Shown here piece by piece: positions 13,451-15,170 of a stretch of DNA of 15,170 nt. Each line of letters starts with the position of its first letter. Positions within the stretch are counted from its first letter, which is position 1. A model generated the notes under the pieces. That model saw only the letters and a program-made list of their open reading frames with translations. It was not told the DNA's origin and did not search any database. Location of the stretch: positions 1-15,170 of the forward strand of contig JAJZXT010000122.1 of NCBI GenBank assembly GCA_021806355.1, given 5' to 3'. The position numbers and the translations under genes were made by a program. The DNA comes from Thermoplasmata archaeon (lineage in GTDB: Archaea > Thermoplasmatota > Thermoplasmata > Thermoplasmatales > Thermoplasmataceae).

Positions 13451-15170
13451 TCATCTTGCCGATAATTCAGCCGATATTTCCTCCTGAACGTGCCTGAAAA
13501 GTTCTGACTTGTTATACTTCTCCCTTGCCTTCAGGATCATTTGACATAATCCCTCAGGATTGTTCTGAAACTCTACAAATTGTTCTATCCTCTTCTTCAC
13601 GGATTCTATTGATCTGCTAATCATTAGTGGATTTGCCTGAAACACCCTGAGGTCCACCTTGCCTGTTGAGATCTTACCTTCCCTGATGCTCAGCATGACA
13701 ATTTCTCCCTCTATCCTATCCAGGGGAATTTTGTTTTGTAAGGAATATATGTAGGAATAGAGGGATATCTGCTCATAATATGAATCAAGATTATCCTTTA
13801 CCTCCTTGCTGGTCTTGAAATCAACGATCCTTATCTTTTCGGCGTTGCCATCAGTGAATCTGTATCCTGCGTCTATTTTCCCCATTATTGTGAGGTTGGT
13901 ATCGATATCCGTGAAAAGATCCCTGACGTTGCACTGCACTGTTCCCTCTGAAAGGAGCCATTTTGATTCCGGGAGCTTGTTTATGACAGAATAATAATTC
14001 TTGAAATTCGCCCAGCTCTTTGCCTGAATATCATTGCTCATCAGGCCAGGCTCCTGTCCGCTGCTTAAGAAGTCTTCTATTGCCTTGTGAACGTCAGTCC
14101 CTAATTGAAGAGATGTGCTGAAATCTGATATGCCCAATACATACCTTGTAATGAACGACGGCAGATCCTCAACGGTCCCGATCATTGAGAAGCTCAGCCT
14201 CTTCAGCTTTCTTATTTTCTTCCCTATAAAATCAAGAAGCCAAGTAGAATTTACCATGGAATTTTGTTTCGAAAAATTGTTCTTTGCGTCAAAAGAACTC
14301 ATGGATATAAAATCTGGAGAATCGTCCTCTGGCGTGACAACGTCACAAAGGCCATCTAATTTATACCTGTCCGCTTCCTTCCTCTTTGTTATTATCCAGA
14401 GTTCACTTTTTGTCCTTGTCAGGGCAACAAAGTCTATCCGGTTTTCCTCTTCCCTCCTATCTTCCGGATCATAATGCTGCTCTTTAGATCTCAATATACT
14501 GTTCATGATCAGATCCATTCCACTTGGATCCGCCCATGATTTTCTAGAGGGGACATATATTACATAATCAAATTCCCTCCCCTTGGCCTTGTGGACTGTC
14601 GATATTGTTACCCTGTTTTCCATCTCAACATTTGAATCTTCTTCGCTGTTTTCCTGCTTTAAAAATGATATTAGCTCTCGTTTTCCTCCTCCAACCTTTT
14701 CGAAAAATTCAGGTATGGCACTGTAAAGTTCTCTTGCAGCCATGAAATGATTCTGCCCCATCTCCAGGGAGCGAGGTAAAATATAATCAGTGAATAGATT
14801 CAATAATTTTGGAAGAGTTGCTGAATATTCATCCCTTAAGGATGCAAAGGGTTCAGGTAAAAATTCTTTGAAATCATCCTTAAATTGGATTTGATCAACA
14901 GTGTGAATTGCATCGCGCAGCGTTACGCCAGAATACTCTGAGTAAAGTGCCTTGATGACATCCGGCTTCTCATCAGACAGAATACCCATTATGAATGTTG
15001 CAATGGAACTTTTCTCCTGTTCAAGTGTTACGACAATTGCTCCCGCATTATGGTCAACGCCCATTGATTTCATCAGTTCGCTGACCCTCGATGCCTGGTA
15101 ATTGCTCCTCACTAAAATTCCGATTTTTTTCTCCTCCGGAGCATCTTTCAATATTTTCTTCACCGCAAGA
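13451..15170 (-). CDS. UvrD/AddA-like helicase fused to RecB-type nuclease, C-terminal part (partial at right edge)
   Basis: This is the C-terminal ~570 residues of a superfamily 1 helicase-nuclease, probably acting in double-strand-break end processing. Numbering from the GTG at 15163 (almost certainly internal, since the frame stays open to the edge), helicase motif V is TVHKAKGREFDYVI (189-202) and motif VI is RIDFVALTRTKSELWI (242-257). The RecB-family PD-(D/E)XK nuclease domain follows: His359 in GTDVHKAIE, Asp431 in GKIDAG, Asp448-x-Lys450 in VDFKTSK, and the downstream Gln465-x-x-x-Tyr469 motif. All catalytic positions are present, so nuclease activity is expected. The four-Cys iron-sulfur cluster of AddB/Cas4-type relatives is absent (only Cys273, Cys411 and Cys540 in the visible part). 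Walker A and motifs Ia-IV lie outside the window. The gene ends head-on against the plus-strand operon. Confidence 0.85.
   Translation of the reverse strand, partial: LAVKKILKDAPEEKKIGILVRSNYQASRVSELMKSMGVDHNAGAIVVTLEQEKSSIATFIMGILSDEKPDVIKALYSEYSGVTLRDAIHTVDQIQFKDDFKEFLPEPFASLRDEYSATLPKLLNLFTDYILPRSLEMGQNHFMAARELYSAIPEFFEKVGGGKRELISFLKQENSEEDSNVEMENRVTISTVHKAKGREFDYVIYVPSRKSWADPSGMDLIMNSILRSKEQHYDPEDRREEENRIDFVALTRTKSELWIITKRKEADRYKLDGLCDVVTPEDDSPDFISMSSFDAKNNFSKQNSMVNSTWLLDFIGKKIRKLKRLSFSMIGTVEDLPSFITRYVLGISDFSTSLQLGTDVHKAIEDFLSSGQEPGLMSNDIQAKSWANFKNYYSVINKLPESKWLLSEGTVQCNVRDLFTDIDTNLTIMGKIDAGYRFTDGNAEKIRIVDFKTSKEVKDNLDSYYEQISLYSYIYSLQNKIPLDRIEGEIVMLSIREGKISTGKVDLRVFQANPLMISRSIESVKKRIEQFVEFQNNPEGLCQMILKAREKYNKSELFRHVQEEISAELSAR

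Noticed and set aside
13530..13560. Iron-sulfur cluster at the C-terminus of the RecB-type nuclease
   Set aside because: Only one Cys (Cys540) lies in the region; the three-Cys C-terminal set needed is absent.

Overview
The window looks like chromosomal DNA of a thermoacidophilic euryarchaeon, most likely of the order Thermoplasmatales. The best evidence is a membrane-anchored LonB protease that resembles the Thermoplasma enzyme along its whole length, including catalytic Ser525 and Lys568. It sits with other archaeal-type genes: diphthine synthase, a Cgi121-like KEOPS protein, SfsA and a PfkB sugar/nucleoside kinase. Where TATA-like boxes are visible they lie about 22-28 nt before the start codon, which suggests leaderless mRNAs. 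Genes inside the large operon carry Shine-Dalgarno motifs instead. No rRNA, tRNA, CRISPR array, insertion sequence or phage gene was seen. All gaps between genes are under about 175 bases.

Left part (1-8046, all on the minus strand, read from right to left). A PH/GRAM-like protein with a C-terminal zinc ribbon is followed by a small winged-helix regulator and SfsA. Next come LonB, the Cgi121-like protein and an alpha/beta hydrolase. Then a PfkB kinase, a gamma-carbonic-anhydrase-like hexapeptide protein, enolase and the start of diphthine synthase (dphB). LonB/Cgi121, kinase/carbonic anhydrase and enolase/dphB overlap by 3-8 bases and look translationally coupled. These are mostly housekeeping genes. 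The anomaly is dphB: an in-frame TAA at codon 57 interrupts a reading frame that still looks like diphthine synthase on both sides.

Middle part (8191-13407, plus strand). Five tightly packed genes form one operon: a DUF4129-type protein with an unusual extracytoplasmic Gly-rich and Asn-Phe/Leu-Pro repeat segment, a polytopic membrane protein, a MoxR-type AAA+ ATPase, a membrane-anchored DUF58 protein with a vWA-like fold, and a six-helix membrane protein. This matches the widespread but functionally unsolved MoxR-DUF58-DUF4129 theme. The transglutaminase that often accompanies it is absent here. It is the best candidate in the window for an undescribed system, probably an envelope-associated chaperone or remodelling machine.

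Right edge (13451-15170, minus strand). This is the C-terminal part of a UvrD/AddA-like helicase fused to a RecB-type PD-(D/E)XK nuclease. Its N-terminus lies outside the window.
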